Shown piece by piece: positions 8,760 to 19,303 of a stretch of 64,000 nucleotides of DNA. A model generated the notes under the pieces. It was given only the letters and a program-made list of their open reading frames with translations. It had not been told where the DNA came from and did not search any database. The stretch covers positions 682,001-746,000 of the forward strand of contig NZ_UTIQ01000084.1 in the NCBI RefSeq assembly GCF_900582625.1, given 5' to 3'. The position numbers and the translations under genes were made by a program. Each line of letters begins with the position of its first letter. Positions within the stretch are counted from its first letter, which is position 1. The stretch is from Pseudomonas viridiflava. Lineage in GTDB: Bacteria; Pseudomonadota; Gammaproteobacteria; Pseudomonadales; Pseudomonadaceae.

Positions 8760-9377
8760 ATGGTTGCGTTGTTTCTACTGGTTGCCAGCACCCACTTTGC
8801 CGCGCTGCTCTCGCCTGGCCCGGACTTCTTTCTGCTGTTGCGCACGGCCTTGCTGCAAGGGCGACGGCAAGCCTACGGCTGCGCATTTGGCATTACGACG
8901 GCGAATGTCGTGGTGATGCTGGCAGTGTTGCTGGCGCAGAGCCTCATGCCTGCGCAAGGCGGTTGGGTGTGGCGGGCATTGCAGGCGGCGGGCGGCGCGT
9001 ATTTCGTGTGGCTGGGTGCGCAGGCATTTATCGGGCGACGGCAGTTGGATCTGGCTGTCGGCGGGGCGCAAGCAGCGGGGCGGTGGTGGCTCGGCTGTTG
9101 GCAGGGGTTGGCAGCCAGCCTGCTGAATCCGAAGTGCCCGATCTTCTATGCCGGCCTGTTTGGCGTGCTGCATAGCGCGGCGATGCCGGGTTGGGGACTG
9201 GCATTGTGCATGGCCTGGATGGCGGCGGTGGTGCTGGTGTGGGATGCCGCGCTGGTGCGCCTGTTGAGTATTGAGCGGTGGCGGGTGTGGTTGCAGCGGC
9301 GGGTGGTGATTCTGGATCGAGTGTGCGGTGGGTTGCTGCTGGTGTTGGGTGGTTATTTGCTAGTGGCGGCGGTGTGA
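8760..9377 (+). CDS. LysE/RhtB-family amino acid exporter
   Basis: 205-aa hydrophobic protein with about six transmembrane helices and the family opening HFAALLSPGPDFFLLLRTAL (the SPGPDF motif of RhtB/LysE exporters), plus NPKCPIFYAGLF. Such proteins export amino acids or related metabolites across the inner membrane. The ATG at 8760 follows a strong ribosome-binding site (GGAGGTCGTC). It is 66 bp after the AraC regulator, which probably governs it. The substrate cannot be read from sequence. Confidence 0.9.
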   Translation: MVALFLLVASTHFAALLSPGPDFFLLLRTALLQGRRQAYGCAFGITTANVVVMLAVLLAQSLMPAQGGWVWRALQAAGGAYFVWLGAQAFIGRRQLDLAVGGAQAAGRWWLGCWQGLAASLLNPKCPIFYAGLFGVLHSAAMPGWGLALCMAWMAAVVLVWDAALVRLLSIERWRVWLQRRVVILDRVCGGLLLVLGGYLLVAAV

Positions 9378-9387
9378 GCTGAGAAGC

Positions 9388-9446
9388 ATCGAGGCTGAAG
9401 CCTCTCCTACGAGGTTGCGTGACTGTGGGAGGGGCTTCAGGCTCGC
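9388..9446. repeat. REP-type inverted pair (REPIN), copy 1
   Basis: Two inverted copies of a REP element (left arm ATCGAGGCTGAAGCCTCTCC, right arm GTGGGAGGGGCTTCAGGCTC) flank a short spacer between two converging genes. Related copies are at about 41568 and 48487. This one has more mismatches between arms. It may double as a bidirectional terminator. Confidence 0.85.
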
Positions 9447-9450
9447 TTTT

Positions 9451-10188
9451 TTAGTCTTTTTCCAACACCCAGGTGGTCACGCCGGGCAGGTAGTCAGGCA
9501 TTTCATTGGCTTGCGCCTGATTCACGGCGCGGAAGATTTCCAGCTGATCGCCCTCGCGTTTGAACAGCCACACGCTGCCTTGGTTGCCCAGTTGCAGCCA
9601 CAGGCTGTCGGTGTCGCCGCTCATGGCTGCGCAGTCGCCAGCCAGACAAAGTGCGTAGCGGTCAGCGCCGGGCAGGCCTTCCACTTTGCCGTCCGGGTGG
9701 AACAGCACCAGGCCTTTGGCCCCCGGCCCTTTGCTGATTTTCCAGGTGCCGCCCAGGTAGGCCGAGTACAGCGCCTGTTCGAAACTGCTACCCGGCGGGG
9801 CGCCGAGCGGCAAGGCGAGGGTCGAGCGTTGGAAGCGCTGTTCGGGGCCGGTTTTGCTTTCGGCCTGAACCATGCGGTCGTTCTCGACGTTCAGTTGTTC
9901 GTGGAAGTCGCCGTAGAAGTCGACACGCCATTGGCCGTCGGGCTGGTCCACGAGTTGGCCTTCGTCCAGCTCAAAGCCATTGCTGACGTTGGCGGTTTTG
10001 CGGGCGGTGTCGATGGTCCATTCCAGATTCGGCCCATAGGCCAGCAACGCCTCGCGCAGGTTGCCGCCCTGCGAGGCGGCATCGATGGCGGCCTGGTTGA
10101 TCCAGACGCCGTTCGGGTCGTGGCTCGCAGGGCTGCTGCAACCGCCCAGGAAGGCGGCGCACAAGAGCAGGACGAAGGCGTTGCGCAT
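9451..10188 (-). CDS. Putative lipoprotein of unknown function
   Basis: 245 aa with a lipoprotein signal peptide: hydrophobic MRNAFVLLLCAAFLGG followed by lipobox LGGC with the modified cysteine at residue 17, then SSPASHD. Residue +2 after Cys is Ser, which favours outer-membrane sorting. The mature part (conserved-looking NGVWINQAAIDAASQGGNL, FELDEGQLVDQPDGQWRVDF) is not a family I recognise. It starts 27 bp after the ridA stop codon on the same strand and may share its transcript. Confidence 0.75.
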   Translation of the reverse strand: MRNAFVLLLCAAFLGGCSSPASHDPNGVWINQAAIDAASQGGNLREALLAYGPNLEWTIDTARKTANVSNGFELDEGQLVDQPDGQWRVDFYGDFHEQLNVENDRMVQAESKTGPEQRFQRSTLALPLGAPPGSSFEQALYSAYLGGTWKISKGPGAKGLVLFHPDGKVEGLPGADRYALCLAGDCAAMSGDTDSLWLQLGNQGSVWLFKREGDQLEIFRAVNQAQANEMPDYLPGVTTWVLEKD

Positions 10189-10215
10189 GGCGGGTTCCTT
10201 CCTTGGAAAGTCCGG

Positions 10216-10596
10216 TTACTCGATGACCAGAATGGCGTCCATTTCGACCTGTGCGCCACGCGGCAATGCGGCCACGCCGATAGCGGCGCGGGCTGGGTAG
10301 GGCTGTTCAAAGTAGCGGCCCATCACCTCGTTTACTTTGGCGAAGTGCGAAAGGTCGGTGAGGAAGATGTTCAGTTTAACGATGTCTTTGAACGAACCAC
10401 CGGCGGCTTCGGCAACGGCCTTGAGGTTTTCAAATACCTGAACGGTTTGGGCTTCGAAGCCCTCAACCAGCTCCATGGTTTTCGGGTCCAGGGGAATCTG
10501 CCCGGACATGTACACGGTGTTGCCGGCCTTGATGGCTTGCGAGTAAGTGCCGATGGCGGCTGGTGCGTGTTCGGAAGTGATGACGCTCTTGCTCAT
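10216..10596 (-). CDS. ridA: RidA-family reactive imine/enamine deaminase
   Basis: 126 aa, the normal RidA (YjgF/YER057c/UK114) size. Signature segments are [19 protein letters not shown] and [20 protein letters not shown], the latter including the arginine that binds substrate carboxylate. RidA hydrolyses reactive 2-aminoacrylate-type intermediates released by PLP enzymes. It lies 56 bp downstream of spoT on the same strand, the typical spoT-ridA order in Pseudomonas. Confidence 0.95.
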   Translation of the reverse strand: MSKSVITSEHAPAAIGTYSQAIKAGNTVYMSGQIPLDPKTMELVEGFEAQTVQVFENLKAVAEAAGGSFKDIVKLNIFLTDLSHFAKVNEVMGRYFEQPYPARAAIGVAALPRGAQVEMDAILVIE

Positions 10597-10652
10597 GAAA
10601 AAGCTCCTTGAGGTTTAGCCCTGCATAGCGCAGGCCGTCGTTACGAAAGGGG

Positions 10653-12761
10653 TCAGGCGCGGACGCGGGAGATATGCACCACGCCGGTAAGGGCTCGCAG
10701 TTTCTTGATGACGCGGGCCAGGTGCACGCGGTCATGCACGCTGACGACCAGCTGAACCACGCTGATGCGGCCGTCGCGCTCGTCCATGCTGATTTTTTCG
10801 ATGTTGCCGTCGGCGGCGTTAACGCTGCTGGCGAGCAGGGCGATCAGGCCGCGCTGGTGTTCCAGCTCAATGCGCAGCTCGACGTTGAACTCGCCGACCA
10901 CGTCTTTGGCCCACGACAGCTGGATGCATTTTTCCGGGTTCTGGCGAATGTCGCTGATGTTCTTGCAGCTTTCCAGGTGCACCACCATGCCTTTGCCGGC
11001 AGAAAGATGGCCGACGATGGGGTCGCCTGGAATCGGCGTGCAGCACTTGGCATAGCTGAGCACCAAGCCTTCGGTGCCGCGAATGGCCAGCGGCCCTTCG
11101 GCGCTCGGCAGCTGCTCGCTTTCGTGAGCCAGCAGCCGACGTGCCACGACATAGGCCATGCGGTTACCGAGGCCGATGTCTTCGAGCAGGTCTTCGATAA
11201 CCTCGAGGCGGTATTCGGCCAGCACGCTTTGCACTTGCTCGGCGGGCACTTTGTCGAGGTGGCTGTTGAGGCCGGTCAGCACTTTGTTCAGCAGGCGTTC
11301 GCCGAGGCTGATGGATTCCGAGCGGCGCTGCAGTTTCAGCGCGTGGCGAATATGGGTGCGGGCCTTGCCGGTGACCACGAAATTGAGCCAGGCCGGGTTC
11401 GGACGCGCGCCGGGCGCCGTGACAATTTCCACCGTGGCGCCGCTTTGCAGCGGCTCGGACAGCGGCGCCAACCGGCGGTTGATTCGGCAAGCGATGCACG
11501 AGTTTCCGACATCCGTGTGCACGGCATAAGCGAAATCGACGGCCGTGGAGCCCTTGGGCATCTCCATGATTCGGCCTTTGGGCGTGAACACGTAAACCTC
11601 GTCCGGGAACAGGTCGATTTTTACGCTCTCGATAAATTCCAGGGAGTTGCCGGCGCGCTGCTGCATTTCCAGCACGCCCTTGACCCATTGGCGGGCGCGG
11701 GCGTGGGTGCCTTTGGGCTGGTCTTCGTCGTTGGACTTGTACAGCCAATGGGCGGCGATGCCGTTGTTGGCCATCTCTTCCATTTCGCGGGTGCGAATCT
11801 GGATTTCAATCGGCACGCCGTGCATGCCGAACAGCGTGGTGTGCAGCGACTGGTAGCCGTTGGCTTTGGGAATCGCGATGTAGTCTTTGAAGCGGCCGGG
11901 CAGCGGTTTGTACAGATTGTGCACAGCGCCCAGCACGCGGTAGCAGGTGTCGACTTTGTCGACGATGATGCGGAAGGCGTACACGTCCATGATTTCGTTG
12001 AACGCCCGGCGCTTGCCACGCATCTTTTGGTAGATGCCGTACAGGTGCTTTTCGCGGCCCATCACTTCGCCTTCCATACCTTCGCGTTCGAGGCAGTGGG
12101 TCAGCGATTCTTCAATCTTGTTGACGATTTCCTTGCGGTTGCCCCGTGCGCGTTTCACCGCCTGGCGAATGCGCTCGGAGCGCATCGGGTGCATGGCCTT
12201 GAAACCCAGTTCTTCAAATTCCACGCGCATGCTGTGCATGCCCAGCCGGTTGGCGATGGGGGCGTAGATTTCCAGGGTTTCTTTGGCGATGCGCCGGCGC
12301 TTTTCGCCGGCCAGCACTTCCAGGGTGCGCATGTTGTGCAGGCGGTCGGCGAGCTTGACCAGAATCACCCGAATGTCACGGGCCATGGCCATGGCCATTT
12401 TCTGGAAGTTTTCCGCCTGGGCTTCAGCTTTGGTTTCGAAGTTCATCTGGGTCAGCTTGCTGACCCCGTCCACCAGCTCGGCGACGGTTTCGCCGAATTG
12501 CGCGGTGAGCGCTTCTTTGGCGATGCCGGTGTCTTCGATGACGTCATGCAGCATCGCAGCCATCAGGCTCTGATGGTCCATGTGCATGTCGGCGAGAATA
12601 TTGGCCACCGCGAGCGGGTGGGTTACGTAGGCTTCACCGCTGCGGCGGCGTTGGCCGTCGTGGGCTTGCTCTGCGTAGAAGTAGGCGCGGCGAACAAGGT
12701 TGACCTGTTCACCGCCCAGGTAGGTCGAAAGTCTGTCGGCGAGGGCGTCTATGCTCGGCAT
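10653..12761 (-). CDS. spoT: Bifunctional (p)ppGpp synthetase/hydrolase SpoT
   Basis: 702 aa starting at MPSIDALADRLSTYLGG (ATG at 12761). The frame extends six codons further upstream, but the shorter start fits Pseudomonas SpoT. Domains in order: HD hydrolase with intact metal-binding HDVIEDT near residue 72, RelA/SpoT synthetase with YGIYQKMRGKRRAF and DVYAFRIIVD, TGS domain around DLFPDEVYVFTPKGRIMEMP, a helical/zinc-finger region with CCTPIPGDPIVGHLS, and a C-terminal ACT domain. It makes and degrades the alarmone (p)ppGpp. It follows rpoZ by 72 bp in the conserved gmk-rpoZ-spoT cluster. Confidence 0.97.
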   Translation of the reverse strand: MPSIDALADRLSTYLGGEQVNLVRRAYFYAEQAHDGQRRRSGEAYVTHPLAVANILADMHMDHQSLMAAMLHDVIEDTGIAKEALTAQFGETVAELVDGVSKLTQMNFETKAEAQAENFQKMAMAMARDIRVILVKLADRLHNMRTLEVLAGEKRRRIAKETLEIYAPIANRLGMHSMRVEFEELGFKAMHPMRSERIRQAVKRARGNRKEIVNKIEESLTHCLEREGMEGEVMGREKHLYGIYQKMRGKRRAFNEIMDVYAFRIIVDKVDTCYRVLGAVHNLYKPLPGRFKDYIAIPKANGYQSLHTTLFGMHGVPIEIQIRTREMEEMANNGIAAHWLYKSNDEDQPKGTHARARQWVKGVLEMQQRAGNSLEFIESVKIDLFPDEVYVFTPKGRIMEMPKGSTAVDFAYAVHTDVGNSCIACRINRRLAPLSEPLQSGATVEIVTAPGARPNPAWLNFVVTGKARTHIRHALKLQRRSESISLGERLLNKVLTGLNSHLDKVPAEQVQSVLAEYRLEVIEDLLEDIGLGNRMAYVVARRLLAHESEQLPSAEGPLAIRGTEGLVLSYAKCCTPIPGDPIVGHLSAGKGMVVHLESCKNISDIRQNPEKCIQLSWAKDVVGEFNVELRIELEHQRGLIALLASSVNAADGNIEKISMDERDGRISVVQLVVSVHDRVHLARVIKKLRALTGVVHISRVRA

Positions 12762-12833
12762 GGGATTGCCCCGTGCCAAGCGCAGGTTCGCGCCGCGTCG
12801 CTTTGGTTAGACAAGCATCGACCTGGCATAGGC

Positions 12834-13097
12834 TTAGAGGGCCTCGTTGGCCTCTTCCTCATAGGTAGCGAAGAGCGGTTCGTCGTCGACGATTTCGTCG
12901 GCAGCGATCACGTCATAGTCAACCAGACCTGCAGCGATTTCGCGCAGGGCGACTACGGTAGGTTTGTCGTTTTCCCACGCTACTTTCGGCTCTTTACCAC
13001 CGGTAGCCAGTTGGCGGGAGCGCTTGGTAGCGAGCATGACCAGCTCGAAGCGGTTATCAACGTTGTCCAGGCAGTCTTCAACGGTAACGCGGGCCAT
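12834..13097 (-). CDS. rpoZ: RNA polymerase omega subunit
   Basis: 87 aa, the full Pseudomonas omega size. It opens with [20 protein letters not shown], the hallmark omega N-terminus, and includes RSRQLATGG. Omega helps assemble the beta' subunit and contributes to the ppGpp site in proteobacterial RNA polymerase, which fits its position directly upstream of spoT. Gmk lies 148 bp upstream on the same strand. Confidence 0.98.
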   Translation of the reverse strand: MARVTVEDCLDNVDNRFELVMLATKRSRQLATGGKEPKVAWENDKPTVVALREIAAGLVDYDVIAADEIVDDEPLFATYEEEANEAL

Positions 13098-13245
13098 GGT
13101 ATTCCTCGTAGCGACAGGTACTTAAATAAGAGAAGTGCAAAAAACTTTAGCCCAGGTGGGCGGAAGAACTGTGCAGTCTAAAAAATAACCAGCCGTTAGG
13201 GAAGCGCAGATTTTCCCTACGCAGCCCGACGGCAAGCTTTATTCC

Positions 13246-14743
<1,498 letters not shown>

Positions 14744-14892
14744 GGGAAGACCTCGCAAAAATGGGGCTGATCAGCGGGCGGCAGGGAAGTGGCGCGTTAC
14801 GCGGCAATTTCACACGGCCTATAAAGGCGCAGGATTGTAGCGCAGTGCGTCGTTCGCTCCCAATTTGGCGTGTGAGTGGCGCGCGGCCCCCC

Positions 14893-14898
14893 TATAAT
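14893..14898 (+). promoter_or_regulatory. -10 element of the probable rph promoter
   Basis: A perfect TATAAT sits 37 bp upstream of the rph ATG. The -35 region is poor (TGTGAG at 14871-14876 with a 16-bp spacer), so only the -10 call is firm. It lies in the yicC/rph divergent interval. Confidence 0.5.
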
Positions 14899-14934
14899 GC
14901 CGGGCAGATTTCCCGTCCCGAATAGGTATTCCTG

Positions 14935-15657
14935 ATGAAACGTCCGAGTGGCCGTGCCGCTGACCAGCTGCGCTCGATCCGCATCACCCGCAACTACACC
15001 AAACACGCCGAGGGCTCGGTGCTGGTGGAGTTTGGTGATACCAAAGTGATCTGCACAGTAAGTGTGGAAAACGGCGTGCCGCGTTTTCTCAAGGGCCAGG
15101 GTCAAGGCTGGCTGACCGCTGAATATGGCATGTTGCCGCGCGCCACCGGCGACCGTAACCAGCGCGAAGCCAGCCGCGGCAAACAGGGCGGTCGCACCCT
15201 CGAAATTCAACGTTTGATTGGTCGTTCACTGCGCGCCGCGCTGGATATGTCGAAACTGGGCGAAGTGACCCTGTACGTCGACTGCGATGTGATTCAGGCC
15301 GACGGCGGCACCCGCACCGCGTCCATTACCGGCGCGATGGTCGCGGTAATCGACGCGTTGAAAGTGATCAAAAAGCGTGGCGGCCTCAAAGGTGGCGACC
15401 CGCTCAAGCAAATGATCGCCGCCGTGTCGGTGGGCATGTATCAAGGCGAGCCGGTGTTGGACCTCGATTACCTGGAAGACTCCGCCGCCGAAACCGACCT
15501 GAACGTGGTGATGACCAGTCAGGGCGGCTTCATTGAAGTACAAGGCACCGCCGAGGGCGCGCCGTTCCAGCCGGAAGATTTGACCGCCATGCTGGCGCTC
15601 GCGCAAAAAGGCATGACCGATCTGTTCGAAATGCAACGCGTGGCGCTGGCCGATTAA
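14935..15657 (+). CDS. rph: Ribonuclease PH
   Basis: 240 aa, full length, beginning [20 protein letters not shown]. RNase PH trims the 3' ends of tRNA precursors by phosphorolysis. Conserved segments [20 protein letters not shown] and [18 protein letters not shown] (phosphate and active site region) are intact, unlike the truncated rph of E. coli K-12. In enterobacteria rph and pyrE are adjacent; here a small membrane protein gene and crc lie between them. Confidence 0.97.
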   Translation: MKRPSGRAADQLRSIRITRNYTKHAEGSVLVEFGDTKVICTVSVENGVPRFLKGQGQGWLTAEYGMLPRATGDRNQREASRGKQGGRTLEIQRLIGRSLRAALDMSKLGEVTLYVDCDVIQADGGTRTASITGAMVAVIDALKVIKKRGGLKGGDPLKQMIAAVSVGMYQGEPVLDLDYLEDSAAETDLNVVMTSQGGFIEVQGTAEGAPFQPEDLTAMLALAQKGMTDLFEMQRVALAD

Positions 15658-15695
15658 GCCCGTCTCGCCCAACCCGCAGGCCAAGGAGAAGCAGC

Positions 15696-16064
15696 ATGAC
15701 CGAGGATTTGGAACCCGTAACCACCCCTGACAAGGACGCGCGTCAGTGGGCTATGTTTTGTCACTTTGCGGCATTTCTGGGCATGATTTTCCCGTTCGGG
15801 AATCTGCTCGGGCCGTTGATTGTCTGGCAGCTAAAGCGTGAAACCGCTGCGTTTGTCGACGACCAGGGCAAAGAGGCGCTGAACTTTCAAATTACGGTCG
15901 CGCTGGCCATGCTGGTTTGCTTCCTGCTGATGTTCGTGTTTATCGGCATCATCCTGATCTGGGTGGTGGGCATTGCGGCGTTGGTGCTGACCATCATTGC
16001 TGGCATCAAGGCGAATGAAGGCAAGGCGTACCGCTATCCGTTCTGCTGGCGCCCGGTTAAATAG
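15696..16064 (+). CDS. DUF4870 membrane protein
   Basis: 122 aa. The N-terminal tail is followed by helices around WAMFCHFAAFLGMIFPFGN and two close C-terminal helices (about 65-108), with the DUF4870 signature FVDDQGKEALNFQIT. The function of the family is unknown. The ATG at 15696 follows AAGGAGAAGC. It is 38 bp after rph and ends before a strong terminator, so rph and this gene probably share a transcript. Confidence 0.9.
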   Translation: MTEDLEPVTTPDKDARQWAMFCHFAAFLGMIFPFGNLLGPLIVWQLKRETAAFVDDQGKEALNFQITVALAMLVCFLLMFVFIGIILIWVVGIAALVLTIIAGIKANEGKAYRYPFCWRPVK

Positions 16065-16080
16065 GCAAATCGCAGACGTA

Positions 16081-16110
16081 AAAAAGCCGGCAGTGATGCC
16101 GGCTTTTTTT
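16081..16110. terminator. Intrinsic terminator, probably bidirectional
   Basis: Hairpin AAGCCGGCA-GTGA-TGCCGGCTT followed by a run of seven T on the plus strand and preceded by A residues that give a T-run on the minus strand. It lies between the converging DUF4870 gene and crc. Confidence 0.9.
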
Positions 16111-16128
16111 ATGCGCGCTGAGTGTGGG

Positions 16129-16908
16129 TCAGACGCTAAGCGTCCAGTCGTAGTCGACGATCAGTGCCGCATGCTGCGAGAACCGAGGCTGACGCGGCAA
16201 CCGCGCGCCACGCACAAAACGGCGCAGGCCGGTGGTGAGCAATTGGTAGTCGTAGCGATAGCCGAGGTTTAACAGTTCGGCTTGCTCGCTATTGGGCCAC
16301 CAACTGAACTGATCGCCTTCGCGATTCACTTCACGCAGGGCATCGACATAACCCATGGTGCCGATGATTTCGTCCATCCAGGCCCGCTCAGGCGCCAGGA
16401 AACCAGGCTCTTGCTGGCAGTCGCGCCAGTTTTTCACGTCCAGTTTCTGGTGCGCTACGTACAGCGAGCCGCAGTAAATGTACTCGCGGCGCTTACGCCG
16501 TTGCTTATCCAGGTACTGGGCGAAATCGTCCATAAACTTGAATTTCTGGTTCAAGTTCTCATCGCCGTTCTGCCCGGTAGGAAGCAGAAGCGTGGCGATA
16601 CTTACTTTGTCGAAATCGGCCTGCAGATAGCGCCCGTAGCGATCAGCTGTCTCGAAACCGAGCCCACTGATCACCGCCTTGGGTTGCAACCGCGAATACA
16701 GCGCCACACCACCTTGGTCTGGTACTTCTGCGTCGCTGGCGTAGAGGAAATAGCCATCCAGTTGGAGGGCCGGGTCGTCCAGTTCAAAGGCGGAGGCACG
16801 GGTGTCTTGCAGGCAGATGACGTCGGCATTCTGCGCTTGCAGCCAACTGAGCAAACCACGCTCGACTGCAGCCTGAATACCATTCACGTTCACACTGATG
16901 ATCCGCAT
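16129..16908 (-). CDS. crc: Catabolite repression control protein Crc
   Basis: 259 aa with an exonuclease III/EEP-like fold (opening MRIISVNVNGIQAAVERGLL, central LQDTRASAFELDD, end SQHAALIVDYDWTLSV). In the catalytic family QxxE motif the glutamate is replaced (CLQDTRA), consistent with Crc lacking nuclease activity. Crc works with Hfq to repress translation of catabolic mRNAs when preferred carbon sources are present. It lies divergently next to pyrE, as in other Pseudomonas genomes, which supports the assignment over XthA. Confidence 0.95.
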   Translation of the reverse strand: MRIISVNVNGIQAAVERGLLSWLQAQNADVICLQDTRASAFELDDPALQLDGYFLYASDAEVPDQGGVALYSRLQPKAVISGLGFETADRYGRYLQADFDKVSIATLLLPTGQNGDENLNQKFKFMDDFAQYLDKQRRKRREYIYCGSLYVAHQKLDVKNWRDCQQEPGFLAPERAWMDEIIGTMGYVDALREVNREGDQFSWWPNSEQAELLNLGYRYDYQLLTTGLRRFVRGARLPRQPRFSQHAALIVDYDWTLSV

Positions 16909-16914
16909 AAATGG

Positions 16915-16994
16915 CCCCCAAAAACACGTGCGTGTATGATACCCGAGCTCATCCTTATTAGCTAAACCCTCAGCTAAATCCGTGTGTTTTGGGG
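16915..16994 (+). promoter_or_regulatory. Inverted repeat overlapping the pyrE translation start region
   Basis: CCCCCAAAAACACG (16915-16928) can pair with CGTGTGTTTTGGGG (16981-16994) with one bulge. The 3' arm contains the only purine-rich segment (GGGG) before the pyrE ATG at 17001 and is followed by CTTTTT. It could hide the ribosome-binding site or act as an attenuator if transcription starts upstream of 16915. Promoters for crc and pyrE must also lie here. Confidence 0.35.
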
Positions 16995-17000
16995 CTTTTT

Positions 17001-17642
17001 ATGCAGGCGTACCAGCGCGACTTCATTCGTTTTGCCATCGAGCGCGGCGTGCTGCGCTTCGGTGAGTTCACCCTCAAGTCCGGGCGCACTAGTCCCTATT
17101 TCTTCAACGCAGGGCTGTTCAACAGCGGCTCGGCGTTGGCTCAGTTGGGGCGCTTCTACGCCGAAGCGGTTGTGGCCAGCGGCATCGATTTCGATGTGCT
17201 GTTCGGCCCCGCCTACAAAGGTATCCCGTTGGCCGCGACCACCGCGGTGGCCCTCGCCGAACACCATCAGCGCGATTTGCCCTGGTGTTTCAATCGCAAG
17301 GAAGCCAAGGATCACGGCGAAGGCGGCACACTGGTCGGCGCGCCGCTGGCGGGTAATGTGCTGATCATCGATGACGTCATCACCGCTGGCACGGCCATCC
17401 GTGAAGTCATGCAAATCATCCAGGCCCAAGGCGCGACCGCAGCTGGCGTGTTGATTGCATTGAATCGCCAGGAGCGCGGCAAAGGCGAGTTGTCGGCCAT
17501 TCAGGAAGTCGAGCGAGATTTCGGTATTCCAGTAGTCAGCATCGTTTCGTTGGAACAAGTACTGGAATACTTGGCCGAAGATGCTGAACTGAAGAAATAC
17601 CTGCCGGCAGTCCAGGCATACCGCGCGCAGTACGGAATTTAA
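17001..17642 (+). CDS. pyrE: Orotate phosphoribosyltransferase
   Basis: 213 aa from the ATG at 17001 ([20 protein letters not shown]); an upstream start at 16989 would add four residues but overlaps a hairpin. The PRPP-binding motif [17 protein letters not shown] and the loop [11 protein letters not shown] are intact. The enzyme converts orotate and PRPP to OMP in pyrimidine synthesis. It is divergent from crc. Confidence 0.97.
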   Translation: MQAYQRDFIRFAIERGVLRFGEFTLKSGRTSPYFFNAGLFNSGSALAQLGRFYAEAVVASGIDFDVLFGPAYKGIPLAATTAVALAEHHQRDLPWCFNRKEAKDHGEGGTLVGAPLAGNVLIIDDVITAGTAIREVMQIIQAQGATAAGVLIALNRQERGKGELSAIQEVERDFGIPVVSIVSLEQVLEYLAEDAELKKYLPAVQAYRAQYGI

Positions 17643-17670
17643 GTCTCAACCATGTCAGGGTGTTGTTTGC

Positions 17671-18276
17671 ATGCTCAAACTGGACGTTATCCGCTGTTCG
17701 CTAGTCTTCAGCATGCTGCTGTGCGCGGGTGCTTCGGCAGCCGATAGTGCAATGCGCTTTTACCGTTACGTTGATGCCAAGGGTGTTACCGTTCTGGACC
17801 GTCAGGGCGTGCCGCCCGACCTGATTTCAAAAGGTTATGAGGTGCTCAACGACCAAGGCCGTGTCGTTCAGGTAGTTGCCCCGGCGCCCAGCCTGGAAGA
17901 GCGCCAGCGCGCCATTGCCGATAAAGCCCGCGCCAGTTCCGACGCTCAATTGCTGCGTTTGTATTCCACCACCGAAGACGTTGACCGCGCCAAGGCGCGC
18001 AAGCTGGCTGAGCTTGACGGCGTAATTTCCGTGGCGCGTGGCAACCTCGCGTCACTGAAAACCCAGCAAGCCAACCTGCAAGGTCAGGCCGCAGACCAAG
18101 AGCGCGCTGGCAAGCAGGTGCCGGATCATCTGGTGGCGCAAATCGAAAACCTCAAAGCGGAGCAAGCCGGGCTTGAAGGCGACATCAAGCGCTACCTCGA
18201 AGGTCGCAAGCAGGCCGAGGCCAGCTTCGATTCCGACCGCGCCAGGCTGCAAACCCTGATAGGCCCGAAACAGTAA
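17671..18276 (+). CDS. Secreted DUF4124-domain protein
   Basis: 201 aa. A signal peptide (CSLVFSMLLCAGASA then ADSA) precedes a short DUF4124-like beta domain (RFYRYVDAKGVTVLDRQGVP). From about residue 75 to the end the sequence is rich in A, K, E and Q and is predicted by eye to be a coiled coil. It is probably periplasmic; the function is unknown. It lies 28 bp after pyrE and ends at a terminator. Confidence 0.85.
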   Translation: MLKLDVIRCSLVFSMLLCAGASAADSAMRFYRYVDAKGVTVLDRQGVPPDLISKGYEVLNDQGRVVQVVAPAPSLEERQRAIADKARASSDAQLLRLYSTTEDVDRAKARKLAELDGVISVARGNLASLKTQQANLQGQAADQERAGKQVPDHLVAQIENLKAEQAGLEGDIKRYLEGRKQAEASFDSDRARLQTLIGPKQ

Positions 18277-18294
18277 AAGCCCAAGGCAATAAAT

Positions 18295-18328
18295 AAGCCC
18301 CGACGAGTCACCTCGCCGGGGCTTTTTT
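18295..18328 (+). terminator. Intrinsic terminator after the DUF4124 gene
   Basis: AAGCCCCGACGAG-TCAC-CTCGCCGGGGCTT, an imperfect GC-rich hairpin, followed by six T. It lies between the convergent DUF4124 gene and argB. Confidence 0.85.
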
Positions 18329-18342
18329 GTACCTGTTGCCGC

Positions 18343-19290
<948 letters not shown>

Positions 19291-19303
19291 CTATACAGGC
19301 GGG

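Noticed and set aside
10674..13181. 835-codon frame on the plus strand opposite spoT and rpoZ
   Set aside because: High-GC antisense shadow of two well-supported genes, with no ribosome-binding site or domain.
16129..16908. Exonuclease III (xthA) as the name for this gene
   Set aside because: The catalytic QxxE glutamate is replaced and the gene is divergent from pyrE as crc is in Pseudomonas, so Crc is the better call.
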